A DNA stretch of 64,000 nt from contig JBCAML010000006.1 of assembly GCA_038503075.1 (NCBI GenBank), positions 2,282,139-2,346,138 on the forward strand. Direction: 5' to 3'. The position numbers and the translations under genes are program-made. Shown here in pieces: positions 33,930 through 45,598 of the stretch. Below the pieces are notes generated by a model. That model was given only the letters and a program-made list of their open reading frames with translations, was not told the origin of the DNA and did not search any database. Source of the DNA: Gyromitra esculenta (lineage: Eukaryota; Ascomycota; Pezizomycetes; Pezizales; Discinaceae). Positions within the stretch are counted from its first letter, which is position 1. Every line of letters begins with the position of its first letter.

Positions 33930-36900
33930 CTACTTATCCCTCACAATTGCCCTCTTCAATTGTAAGTATCCCTCGATAGCGGTATACGGTGCCTCCTCGA
34001 ACCTTGGCCTCGTATCCGTTGTGCCCAATCCTAGTGGCATAAACGCCGTCTTCTCCTCGCCACTTCCGGTCTCATCAACACTATACGCCTGCAGCCAATC
34101 CCAATCAGCTGCTGCCATAGATGGGATCCCTATCGCGCTTCCAGGAACTGTCTTCGCATTCTTGAGGTCATAATCGGCTTTGAGTTTGAATTCGCTGTTG
34201 TAGCTGGGTACGTCTTTGGTGAGCACCAACGGGCCCATGTGGAAGAACGCCGTCATGCGCGAGAGCGCTTCTTGCCATACCCAGGTCGGCAGCTTGAGCG
34301 GCTGCGTGGGGAGGATGCCCGAATAGGCATGCACGGCTGTGAACGGGTCGGTAATTGCACCAAAGGTGTTGGGTGTAAGTTTGGCGTTGCGTCTGGCCTC
34401 GATAGTGGTTGAGTCTAGCTTCGGATTAATGAAGTATGGTTCTAACACGGGGTAGTTGTCTTTATTGATTTTGACAAGCGGCGACCCTACTACTATTGGC
34501 GGAGTTGCATCGCTGTCATCGTCATCCCCGAAACCGAAGAATGTGTAACATGAGTCAAGATTTAAATCGTTGCCATCTTCAGTTTGAGTCTCCAACGTTC
34601 GGAAATAACCAACTAGTCCGTCGTACGACCGCTGTTTATCTCCTAGCTTGTACTTGAATGTGTATAAATCTCGTGGCGTGCCTTGCGGGTCAGGGAGCAA
34701 CCATCTGTCGGGTTTCGCCGAGTTCATTGTCGATTGGTTCACGTATGCATCCTCTGCCATCTCTAGGCTCCACCCCATGTTCACTAACGCTAGCGGCTTC
34801 CCGACCACACTGTTCAAAAACTGAGAGTATGCGTCAGGCGCAGGCGCAGCGTGTTGAAGGGAGTCGTTGATCATATCGACGAAGGCGTGGAGGTATTCTT
34901 TTTTGCCTAGACGAGCTATGAGATGGTCGAGTTGGGCAAGGTTGGGCAGGGGCTCAGTGGGACGGTCAAATGGGAGCCATTCGTCGGAAGTGCTGGCGCC
35001 GGTTTGACCTCCTAGACGAACCTCGCGGTAGAAGGTACCATCGGCGAGGAATATTTGAATGCCGTATTCCGCATAGTTTATTACAATCCAGCCCCAAATC
35101 GGGTTCTCCCATTCTACGAGGGAGTAAGGGTTAGATCGCTACATTTCTGAAATATCAGTGGAGATCACTCACCATTTTGCGGAACCCATGATACCCCATC
35201 GTCGCCTCTCTTGACAAACGTTGCATTTACCCTCGTCAACTGATTCACTTGCGGCCCCATCTGCACAAATTCATTGAGCCCACCGTCTTGCTTCTCTACC
35301 GTATTCGGTATCTTCTTCCCTTCATACTCAATGACCTGCGGCGCATAAAACTCACTGACAATTGGGTATACTGGTGGGGGTGGATCCGGGCTCCATCTTG
35401 GATCAAGCGCATGGATAGCTTGCCCAAATTTATCAATGATATTTAGCTTCGTAAACTTGAACTGACCATGCGTGACGGGCTTGAATGCGCTGTGAGAAAA
35501 GTCGTAGAATTGGACAAGAGCTCCGTAGGGTGTTAGATCGGTCTCGGTTCCTATCACCTCGAACTCGGCCTTCCCAAAGCCAGCATTAATGTTATAGGCG
35601 GACTCGATGGCAATGAGTTTTTCGCCTGCGTGACGGACATTGGGCTTGATGTGAGTCCCTTGAACCATCGTCAAGAGGTGGTCATGGAATCCTGCAAGTG
35701 GAGAGGATAAGAAAGCAAGCTTATGCAAGTTATCGAAAAGCTGTTTCCTTTTGTCTTCGGGGAGAATCTTATCCCGCTCTGTCGCTGGCATGTTATCGAA
35801 TAGCTGCTTGATCTTCGATTCAAGGGAGAAGTTTGGTTGCGGAAGAATGAGGACTCGGCCGGAGAAAGTGCGGTTGTCGGTTTTATCTGGACGGTCGAAT
35901 AGAGGGGGATCGTCTACATTCGTTCCATAGCGAAGCTTCGTGGGCGTGGGGAGGTTTCCAGGTGCGGTGCCGGTACGTTCTTCAAGAGACCAAGATTCAA
36001 ATAAAACATGGCTATATTCGACTTCCCATTCAAGGAAGAGGGGGAACCATGGTTGAGTACAACCCCATCGGTCGCGCCAGGGAGCAGGGCTCTTGTCGCG
36101 AGTTACGCCAAGGTCATGATATAAGGGCACGTAAGTTTTGTCTGGGGTTGGTGTTGTGATGTCAGGGTCAAGATCGAGAAATTCTTTGAGTAGGGCTCTG
36201 GCGGTGTCTCGGATGGTGGTTGGAAGATTGTCTATGCCCACTTCATCACCTACATCTCCAAGTTTATCCCGGTCTGCCCAAGATGTTATCTGGGTGTTCA
36301 ACCTGACTTTGAGACTATCGAGCCAGTCGTGCGGCCACCCGGACTCAATATCCCCAACCAGGAGTGTTGGATCGCGCTGCTGATAAAAGCTTGGGAGTAC
36401 TCCTGGTTTTGCAATCGTCAAATCCGGCTCTTTTTTTGGATCTAAAAGTGGTTTGATTATTTCTTCCGAGTCCCCTATGCAACCCACAACTTCATTCCAT
36501 CTCTTCGTGAATTCCTCCACTTGGATTTTATATGACCCAGGATTCGTGCCATCACATACAAACTTCCACCACAGTGAAAACAGCTCCCATTGCATCCTAT
36601 TAGCCGTTCGCTTGAGTGCATCGAGTCGAAATTGTTCCCTGTTGAGTGTTGCCAGCTTGTCCGCCACTGGAGTGCTGGGTCTTTTTGCTGGTTGGGTTGG
36701 ATCTTTCGACCCAGCAAGGTAATAATGCGTACCGCCCGCGACAGCGTCGTAGTTGTAATTATATAGCTGGTCGTCGGCCTGTTGTTGACCGTCCACCGAG
36801 TCATCTTGTGTGATCAGGTATTTTTGGATGAGCGTTATGCTCTCGATAACTTGTTTAACGTCTGGATCATCCTCGCCCTTATGAACATGGATGTAGCTCA

Positions 36901-38211
36901 AGAGAGAGTCCAACGGTGTCGTGCCGACTGCTAAGGGAAGATTGTGTTGAAGGTTACGGCTGTGTATATCCGCGGGAACGGTATTCGGCTTCTTGCTAAC
37001 ATCCCATTCCACGGTGTACATGGCCCCGTGGCAAATGACGTTGGCCGAGTCAGGGCTCTGAAGCCAGGCGTCACAATCGGCATCAGGTTTCGTGGGGTCA
37101 TTGAAGGTCTGCGTTTCAAGAGCTCAGTATTTATTGATTAGGCCACCGAGAAAGCGCACGCATACCATCTGACAGCTTGCGAGACGTTCAGAACGTTTGA
37201 TCTTTGGGGTGTCCGGATCGGTCGGTTGTACGATGTGAAATGGATCTCGTCATATGCGTCAGAAGGTCGACCGCTCTTGGGGACCGGCCTCCACATACCT
37301 TCATCATCGTGCGGGTGCCATCCAATCACATAGTAGCTCGCCGTAGCGCTCGTCAGATACATCTTCGTATGACTGACCGGGTCCTCATACTCAAAGTTGT
37401 CCAAAATACTAAACACGTTACCGTTATGTTGCTGAAAGTCCGCAAACAATATATTTCCCGCGTTCAACAAACTCAAGGGTACCCTATCGGCGGTTGTATC
37501 CTCCTTCCAACCCTTCGCCGAAAACCTCTCCCCTATAAAAACCTCCGCCTGCTGCTCGATATTCACCTGTCTAGTCGTATACACGAACGGTGAGACATCA
37601 ACCTGCAGGTCTACCTCACGCGGGATGATTTTGATGTCTTTTCTGCGATCACTCTCAACAACCCACGCTTGGAATTCAGGGATTCCACTGTCAGCAGGCT
37701 GTGCCGTTCCCGGATGGAGACGGCGGATCACCAGCCAGCGGGTGGGTACCAGACGGAATTGAGGGACGGTTTTATCAGTATTATCAGGGTCTTCTGGCAG
37801 GGGAAGCCCTTCTTTTCCCCGGTTGTTGGGTCCTGACGCTGTAGCGGCCACGCCAGAGCGATATACACGGGGTAGCATCCAGTGGACGTAGACACCCTGG
37901 CGATGCGCACGGAGGGCACCAGTACCAAGATCTGTGAGCCGAGAGTTGCTCGTGGAGGGGGTCGTGTTGTGGAGGTCGACATGAGGGAATATTTCATTCT
38001 GGCATCGTTAGTCGAAGACAATCATAGCCAACTTTGATCTCACCTGAATAATGAAGTTTGTGAGTCGTAAGAAGGTGTAGTTGGGTTGAGTGATTGGTGC
38101 AATTTTCGCATCATCCTCCGTCCCGTTGCAGACCCCTGAATTGAAAACAAAGGCATCGAGCTTCAGCGGTACGGATAGCGTGGAATTGGGGGTTTCTGTG
38201 CTTTCGGCCAT
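33930..38211 (-). CDS. Giant hypothetical protein A (1370 aa, four exons), no family recognised
   Basis: Minus-strand exons are 38211-38044, 37998-37174, 37108-35173 and 35113-33930 (4113 bp). Introns are 45, 65 and 59 bp; the second uses a weak GTCAGA donor, because the better GTATGC nearby gives the wrong phase. The N-terminus begins LKLDAFVFNSGVC, then YTFLRLTNFIIQNEIFPHVD and GVYVHWMLPRVYRSG, followed by VPTRWLVIRRLHPG. These are phrases of a folded beta-rich domain, not low-complexity sequence. The middle is rich in W and aromatic residues (WELFSLWWKFVC, WFPLFLEWEVEYSHVLFESW). The C-terminal exon includes NEWENPIWGWIVINYAEYG. No signal peptide or membrane segment is evident, so the product is probably cytosolic. 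It is transcribed divergently from gene B across 805 bp. I can offer no function. Confidence 0.85.
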
Positions 38212-39016
38212 GGTTGGAAGTTAGGTAGAGAGCTTCCAGGCTGATGGCGACGGTGACAATTGTGAGGATTGAATGGTGACTTGGAGAGCGGAATGGAGTT
38301 GCGATAAAAGTTGGATTGAGCGAGTCATAAGCTGTGAAGAAACACTGATTGTTTTCTGAGAAGGGATTGGACATGATATGGACGGTGGGAACACAAGTGT
38401 AACCCACTGCCAGGCTATGGTGTCGTTTACTGCTACATGTAGTTATGGGGTGTCTATGGGTGTCGCTGGGGTGTCGTTATGGGGTGTCGTTGGGGTGTCG
38501 TTATGGATGTCGTTGAGGTCACATTACACTCTTTGGGTAGCGTGCATTGACATGTCAAGTGATCGCCGATGAACTGCACAGGATACAACCGTATAATCCC
38601 ACAACGGTCTGGCAACAACTTCAACATCCCTGATATCATGTAATACATCTATCTCATCTCTAGATCAGAGCTGAAACTGCACCTGTCCGAAAATGAATAT
38701 CATCTATGCACGAGCGTCTAGAAACAATTCCCGACACTTGGATCAACATCCCTTCAGCTTCAGTGTTCTATTAATGCGCCGTAATTCATGCATATATGAA
38801 TAGTGAACAAACTGCAGTATCAGTATTTTCAATCCAAAGGTTAATCAGCAGATACGTCTTAGGGTTTGAATCTGCTTTCGGAAAGGTATGTTTTCAGTCA
38901 ATGCATGAGTGTGCACGGATTATCCTTTCCTTGGAAATTTATATTCTCATATAGAGATATTCATAGTCAAACTTGCTACTATCTGCTTCCAATACCCATT
39001 GCGCTTCCTGTTCGCC
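38212..39016. promoter_or_regulatory. Divergent intergenic promoter region between giant genes A and B
   Basis: The two large genes are read outward from this 805 bp spacer, which should contain both promoters. It contains the GGGGTGTCGTT array and no credible gene. No classical TATA box could be assigned to either side. Confidence 0.5.
38445..38517 (+). repeat. GGGGTGTCGTT(AT) short tandem repeat
   Basis: Six to seven units of 11-13 bp (GGGGTGTCGTTAT, GGGGTGTCGTT and variants GGGTGTCGCT, GGATGTCGTTG) lie in the shared upstream region of the divergent giant genes, about 235 bp from the start codon of A. Confidence 0.75.
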
Positions 39017-42000
39017 ATGGTAAACATCACCGCCTGCCGTACTCCTCCGAGCGCGCGATACCTCCCGCATCGCCATGCGAAGAAGCTTTTGGCAAAGCGA
39101 TTTTCCACTAAATCGACTACTGATGATGACCCGGAGAAACTGGATCCAGGCCAGGAGCGGCTCTATTCTTACTATCTTCCCTCGCTTACAGCTGGTCCAC
39201 ACACTATCTCGACTACGCAGACGGTCACTGTGGGGACCAAATCGCTGAACCTCACTGGCACGCAGACATTTACTGTCGTAGCGCCACGATATACTCTTCC
39301 AGATGGGAGCTTTCACTCGGTGTATCCCCCGGATGGACATGCTGATAATGTGGAGATACTTCCACACGTCGTGCTCAATGACCCTCACCTTCCCTGGGAG
39401 CGCCATATGCCGACGGAGAACGACAAGGCCAACAATAGGGTGCCATGGATTGCGGTGCTGGTGTTTACGCAGGAGGAGTTGAGAGTTGCGGACCAAACGA
39501 TATTCGAGAAAACAAGTCTTCCGAAACCTGTGCAGCAGAGTACCACGCTCGCGGTAAATATGTCGCTGTTGGATCTTGCGGCCACAAAGTGCACGACGCC
39601 GGTACTCAACTCAAAGCGCGAGCCACACGATGGAGACGACCCGAGCACGAAGGCGGACTTCATCTTTGTTCCAAATACGCTCTTCAATAACCTCGTCACG
39701 AACTACGAAAACCCCCAGGGGCAGGATTATTGCTCAGCTTCTCGTTATAAATGGCTTGCACACATGCGGGATATCAATAACACTGGGATGGCGAATAGTG
39801 GCATGGATGAGGACGAAGTGGGTAGCTTTGGAATCGTGATCTCTCATCGCACCGGCCCACTTTCCATCACCCAGCCCACACAAGTTACGGTTCACGTGGT
39901 CAGTATCGAAAATGTCGAAGATCTCAAGTTTCCTGTCACGGATGGCGTGGTCGGGTTGTGTAGTCTGGATAGCTGGTCATACACGTGTTTGCCCCCGGAC
40001 TCTTTGAATGTCCCAGATGCGTTCAGGCACTTGGGGGAAACTCTGTGTGTGCTTCGTCCAGAAAAATCTTTGATCGATGGGATCCCGCCAGAGGAACAAC
40101 GACTCGCAGATAGGTTGAGAGATGGGTACACGATCACCCAGTATCGTACGCAGACTGGTGAGATCAGTGCGGCCTTGCTGCGAGGACCGTTTGCGCCGAC
40201 CCTGGTTAAGCACCAGTGGAAGCCGATGTCAAATTTTGGAACGGATCTGCAAGTCATGGATGGAGAGATTGGGATAATGGATTTAACCTACAGTGTTGCT
40301 TGGCAACTTGGGAAAACTCTTGCTTTGGCCGACCAGGTGAATATTATCTTTTAGAACCTAAGAATCTTTACTCCTGCTAACAGAAATCTAAAGAGCTTCA
40401 CAACGGCTCTAGGGAAAATCCGCACAGAGCTGAATAGATCCGGTGTCCTAAAGGTGAAAGAAGAGGCCCTACGAGCTATCGGTGCCTTTAAAAGCCGGAA
40501 CGATGTCCTTGCAAACCTAGGAGACTCTATTGACACCCTTAATACTCTCCAAAAGGACCGGTTGATCCGTGGACCAGTGACGAGATGGCGACATGAACCC
40601 CACTCACAAATCACACTTGATTTTGCATTCAATGGTGATCTTATGAACTCCAATTTCCACGAATATACTACTCCGGTCGCAGTTCGGCTCGCGAGTTCTA
40701 CTACGGAGGGCGAGATTTACAACGAACACAATGCCCCGGCAAACCCAGACTGGATGATCGTTGTAAAATGGGTGTTGGACCGCATGTATCTTAGCGGTAT
40801 ACCGGCCCATTACCTGATCCCCGATCCTTCCCACCTCCCCACAGAAAGCCTACGTTTCTTCCACATAGATCCAAACTGGATAGAAGCCATGATTGACGGT
40901 GCGCTTAGCGTCGCAAATCACATGGGAAACGATGATAAGATACGTACATTGATCAAAGAGCAAATAAATGAATATCTAAAGCAACCGCTGGCAGGCCTTC
41001 AGTACCCTCCACAACTCCCAACTCACGGATTCCTCCTCCGGTCCGAATTATGTACAAAGTTCCCTGACCTCATCGTGGAAGCTCCATACAGTGGAAAAGG
41101 TGTTTACACAGGCGCGCCGATCCTCCGTCAGGAGAATATCGACGATGGCGTCATTCTTGCTCTTTTCGACCGTATTCCCGGCAGTGATGACTTCGATAGC
41201 CTCATATTCCGCCAACCTCCCCACCAGCAATCCTTTGCTGCGGGGGAGAAGCTCGACGCTACACATCTTGAAACCTCCTATAAACGTGTCTACACTATCC
41301 CCTTCAAGGATCAGCCAACTGGGCCTGAGAGAAAGGACCCAATCAAAGATGATACGTTATATCGTGAATACCCTGAAGACCTACAGTCTACTTTCGTTTG
41401 GGGCGACAAAGTCACTAATGACATCCACACACTCCGGCTACCCCAATGGGCCAACGACGTCTTTACGACTATTAAAAACGGTCTGAAGGACGATTTCCAA
41501 GAAGACTTACCAACCGCTGCACTAGTGGGGATCCAACTCAACAACCCCATGTACTTCCTTGAAATCCTTCTGAAAGAGCGTTCTCTTCAATCCTTGAGCA
41601 CACTCTCTGACGAAGATTGGCGGCTCCGGGGATTCAAAATGCTGCACCACCGATCGGGCAAAAAACAAAAGAAATTCCCGCTCTCACGCCTTGCAGAAAG
41701 GTCTCGTTCCTCACCTTTCAGCAACTCCGATCTACTTGCTCTACTCCCCACGCCACGCGACCGCATGCAAATCGCTAAAGCTCGAGGGTATGGCTATAAT
41801 TCCCAGGCACGGCCTTCAACTCATTTCCGCAACCACTCCACTGTGGCTGATGATCCAACTCCCACTATACAGCAGCACAAGGTCCATTCTAGTAAAGATC
41901 CACCTGCCACCTCCCCACGGTTTACTTACGCAGTGTTCCGCCTTGGCGGCCCAACAACTGGCGATCTAAACGTGCCTATGCTCGTCCCGCCCACACCGCA

Positions 42001-42430
42001 AGACCTCGTCTTCCGCATCCTCCTCAAGAACTCACCTGGCGAATACCAACTAGAAAAAATTGTCATATCCCTTCGGCTTGGTCCCACAGACGCTGAGCGC
42101 AAAAACCTAGCGCTCAACTACCGTGGCCCTGGCAGTGTCATGTTGAGCAACCTACGGTTCAATGTGATACCCGTATTCCCCAAGCCGACAAGTAGCAAGG
42201 ACATACGACTAGAGCTTAGACTGTTGCCGAGGAGCACGGGCCAGAGCGTCAGACTCAGCTTGTTGGAGAATTTGAGTTTTTTGTTGAATGGCATTGTAGT
42301 GAATAATTATAAAGATGCGACTAGCGATGTGCGGGTTTTTACTGATGTCACCGAATATTATGAAGGGTTTAAGATACCGTTGGAAGATCCGTTGATCATC
42401 ACCCTAGTTAAGGAGAAGGCTGTACGGTGA
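39017..42430 (+). CDS. Giant hypothetical protein B (1118 aa, two exons), no family recognised
   Basis: Exons are 39017-40336 and 40394-42430 (3357 bp). The 57 bp intron has a GTGAAT donor, a GCTAAC branch site and ends CTAAAG; the nearer AACAG would break the frame. I chose ATG 39017 over the in-frame ATG 38909 because the extra 36 residues have no counterpart in the protein's style and the later start sits closer to the first structured region. Residues about 48-90 (YSYYLPSLTAGPHTI... TFTVVAPRY) look like an immunoglobulin-like beta-sandwich. ILPHVVLNDPHLPWERHM and VPWIAVLVFTQEEL follow (about 114-155). The second exon carries helical and beta regions (WMIVVKWVLDRMYLSGIPAHY), a basic disordered stretch (about 830-900), and a C-terminal beta-rich part. 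No signal peptide. Function unknown. Confidence 0.85.
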
Positions 42431-44409
42431 GTGAGTTTGGAGGACTGTTTGTATTTCGGTTTTTTATTGGACAGGTATGAAGCAGGTAACTAGTTTATTC
42501 ACGGGACATTTTTTCTTTATCTACGACTCTGTTTAGCAGTTTTTTTTTTAAGGTTTCAATGAATACGAAATGCATCTTAGGGCTCATCTGTTGAAATGTA
42601 ATATTCAAGAAGAAAAGTAATTGTTCTACTTACGATACGTGAGCGGCTAGCTAAGTAGCTCAACTAGAGCTGCTCCTAGGATTATGGCAAGCCCGGAGGT
42701 ATAGCACAACAACGTCACGAAAGTTTCATGTTACTACAAAACTAGATATATGGGCTGTTAAAATGTGATAAAACATTTCGAATAATCTGTATCTTCTCAA
42801 CTCGTAACCCAAGGGTGTAAACACATATGCTCCGTCTCGATAGTTGTGCTTTGTGCAATATCCCAACGCGCGCCATGCCCCTAGGAAGGACTCTACTCAC
42901 TACTACATAATTGGTTTGTAGTTATGCTTCCTATTGCGGCTAGAGATCTATGTTAGCCCTAGGCTTCATCATCTAGATGCTCGCCTGATGAGTATAGTCG
43001 AAGATCATACAACCTAGGGCTGGCATCCCTTTGGTGTAGGAGCCTTTGTTTCTTACCCCGCTCGTAATCTCAGATTGTTGCCGTCTCCGTGGAAGCAAGG
43101 ATGCACTTTTCAGCTGATACGCGACAGATGTTGGCATTAACTTGTTTTCTAATGACTTTTTTTTGTTGTATTGTGCGGTCGTGATTGCTAGATTGGTGAT
43201 GTGCTGTGGAACGATCAATTCATTGGATTGGTCCCTCGTTGTTCTCAAAATATTAATTCTCGAAAGAATATCTTATTCTAGCGAGATGTTAGGTAGAGTG
43301 TGTTGCACAATAAAGCGTGCAATGCAATGCAATGAATCGGTTTAGGGTGTGCTTATGCTGTTATATTACATCTTTGTTCTGTGGGGTACTCCGAGCTGTC
43401 TGTGAAACGGTGGATATCGCGGCAATGATCAAGGACGCGTAACGGTTTCAGCTGAAGTAGAGACTTTGCGCAAATAGATCCAGCTCCGATTTCTAGCAAT
43501 TTGATTGATGCAGATCAGTTTCTGGTTGGTCAAAAATCAGGGCTGGCTCAAAAGCGCAAAGTCTCTAGAATCGACGGCTTCAATGTAGGAATTGATATTT
43601 TTTCGCATCCTGGATTTACACGGACCAGGTCGCGCATGGAGATATGTTGGTTGGACGTGCAGGATACATGCATATGCACCCCACCGCCTTCGGGCTGTGT
43701 AATACATTACCCGGCCTGGACTAGACCTTCCAACGTTCATCCTCAGCTGAACATCACCCTAACAATACTTGTATCCGTTCTTCAAAGCAACGGCGCATAT
43801 CGGATGCGGTTCTTGAAATCTATTGCGTGCCCTGCAATTGTGACTTGTCACTTGTTTTGATTTTAATAAGGTGGTTTGATTTCACTCTGAAAACGGCTAA
43901 TAGGGTTATAGGTTAGCGGATTGGTATGTATACGTACCTTCGATCATTGCGACACCAGAACTGCCAGCCCGTGGAAAGTTCTCAAACCTACAGGTGGCGG
44001 GGATAGACTGTACCCGATGATCAAAGATATCAAGCTATGAAGTCAATTCAATTCTTGATTGGGTTGCGTAAAGCCGTATAGAGGTCATTTCATAGAATGT
44101 TAACACCTACATAGAGAGTACTTGGTAAACCTAGTCTCTCTTTCACAGCATGAAATTTTGATCACCAACTAGCTTTTGGCTACCGTGGTTCTATTTTTTT
44201 TTTAGCGGTTCTACATACACCCAGGCTCAAAGAATGTTCTATGGCTATACATATAGTACTTTCATCTAAGATCCCTGACATGAAAACCAGAATGAGGGTT
44301 TGAATCGAACACATTGTATTGATTCTTAAACTAAGTATATCATACATCAAATAACACTAACAAGTTAGGTCTAACGGCGAGACCACAGATAGCAACAAAA
44401 CCGACCAAC
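42431..44409. other. Intergenic stretch between convergent genes B and C, nothing recognised
   Basis: Nearly 2 kb holds only short frames. It contains the 3' flanks of the two convergent genes. An imperfect palindromic pair around AGACTTTGCGC (43459) and GCGCAAAGTCT (43554) is the only structure noticed. Confidence 0.5.
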
Positions 44410-45514
44410 TTAATTGTCAATAATATAAGTCCACTCATAAAACACGGTTGGGTCACTTTCGGCAATATAGTAGACACAGATTTGGTCTTGATCGGTCGAC
44501 GTGATCGCCGACAGGCGCGTCGACGCGGCGAGTAGCTGGGCGTCAGAGATGACCGTCGAGCTCCCCCAGCTTTGCTTCAGGGTGTTGTAGATAATCACAC
44601 ACAGATTGGACTGGTTGGTGCAGTAGAACAGGTACGCTTTGTCTCCAGCCAAGGAGATCGCGAGCGGCGTGTCCTGCTTTGCGTTATTGGCATTGGTGAT
44701 TTTGTTACCTGCTACAGTTAGCCCGCCGGCCTCAAAATACTCTCTGGCAGGGGGTGGAGAGTGGGTTGCAGACTTCCGCCATCCGGAGGGCTGAACCACT
44801 GCAGCACTGAGTTTTTCTGATAGATGCAGTAGCGTTTGCCTTCCCTGGGGTTGTAGTAGGCTGCCAAATCAGAATTTGGGTCCGGCTCGGGCTCGTACGC
44901 CACGAAAACGCCGGGGTCGAGTTTGTACTCTACGATAACGCTAGGATCGTGCTTGTCCCTGCGCCCGTACTGTTAGACCGTACAACGCACCCGTAACGGA
45001 AGTCAATACGTACGAGAGATAGTACAGCCAGCCGGTTTTTCCATCACCGCACGCCGCGAGACTATTCGACGCCGCGACGGGACTGCGGTTGATAGGGCGG
45101 AACTCGGGACTGACAACACAAATAACATTGTCACTCGCCCGAATACCGAAGACGAACATCTACCACTTTGCATTAGCGTAGCACTGCTCGCATCTTCATG
45201 CGCATTGGACTCACTAAATTTTTCCAATTAACCCATCCAAAGCAGCTCGGGTTCTTAACGAGCCCCTTAGTCGGATCGACGTCGGTACCGCCCTGAGCTG
45301 GGTTTGTGCCGCGTAGGGGCGCGCCATGTCCAAGGGATCCGCGGATATTGCCATACTCTCCACCGTATTTCGATTGGTGACGCGCTACGACGGCGTGGGT
45401 GGACTGACTGCTGGATGTTAGTCGGCTGAGGTTGACATTTTGGTCCGATGCGCAGTAGAATAGCAAGATTTCGCTCGTGCGGGCGGGGTTTAGGGTTGCA
45501 GTAACGGCGGCCAT
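44410..45514 (-). CDS. Lectin-like beta-propeller protein (317 aa, four exons)
   Basis: Minus-strand exons: 45514-45215, 45159-45010, 44969-44800, 44743-44410 (954 bp). Introns are 55, 40 and 56 bp; the last rejoins NSVLQ to EYFEAGG. The sequence is a series of blade-like repeats: ILLFYCASDQNVNLSRL, KTGWLYYLSY, KRYCIYQKNSVLQEY, KAYLFYCTNQSNLCVIIYN, RLSAITSTDQDQICVYYI ending FYEWTYI. This periodic (L/I)-x-x-YY(I/L)...(D/N)Q pattern and the total length resemble six-bladed fungal fucose-specific lectins of the Aleuria/Aspergillus type. The sugar-binding Arg/Glu/Trp set could not be confirmed. No signal peptide is seen, which is also true of known members. It is divergent from the giant gene D and lies inside the giant-gene locus. 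Confidence 0.7.
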
Positions 45515-45590
45515 TATGGTTCAATTTTTTAGATAGGGGTTGTGGTTGTAGATGGGGAACCTTGGGAATTGGATAAGGGGATTTTGAGCT

Positions 45591-45598
45591 TATATACC
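45591..45598 (-). promoter_or_regulatory. TATA box of the lectin-like gene
   Basis: On the minus strand the sequence reads GGTATATAAGC, about 77 bp upstream of the start codon at 45514, the usual position for a TATA element. Confidence 0.6.

Noticed and set aside
37109..37165. GTATGC donor for intron 2 of gene A
   Set aside because: It is the better-looking donor, but joining it to the only workable acceptor gives an immediate stop. The weaker GTCAGA keeps the frame.
38909..39016. Upstream start for giant protein B
   Set aside because: The in-frame ATG at 38909 would add 36 residues of hydrophobic, unstructured-looking sequence and shorten the divergent promoter. It is kept only as an alternative.
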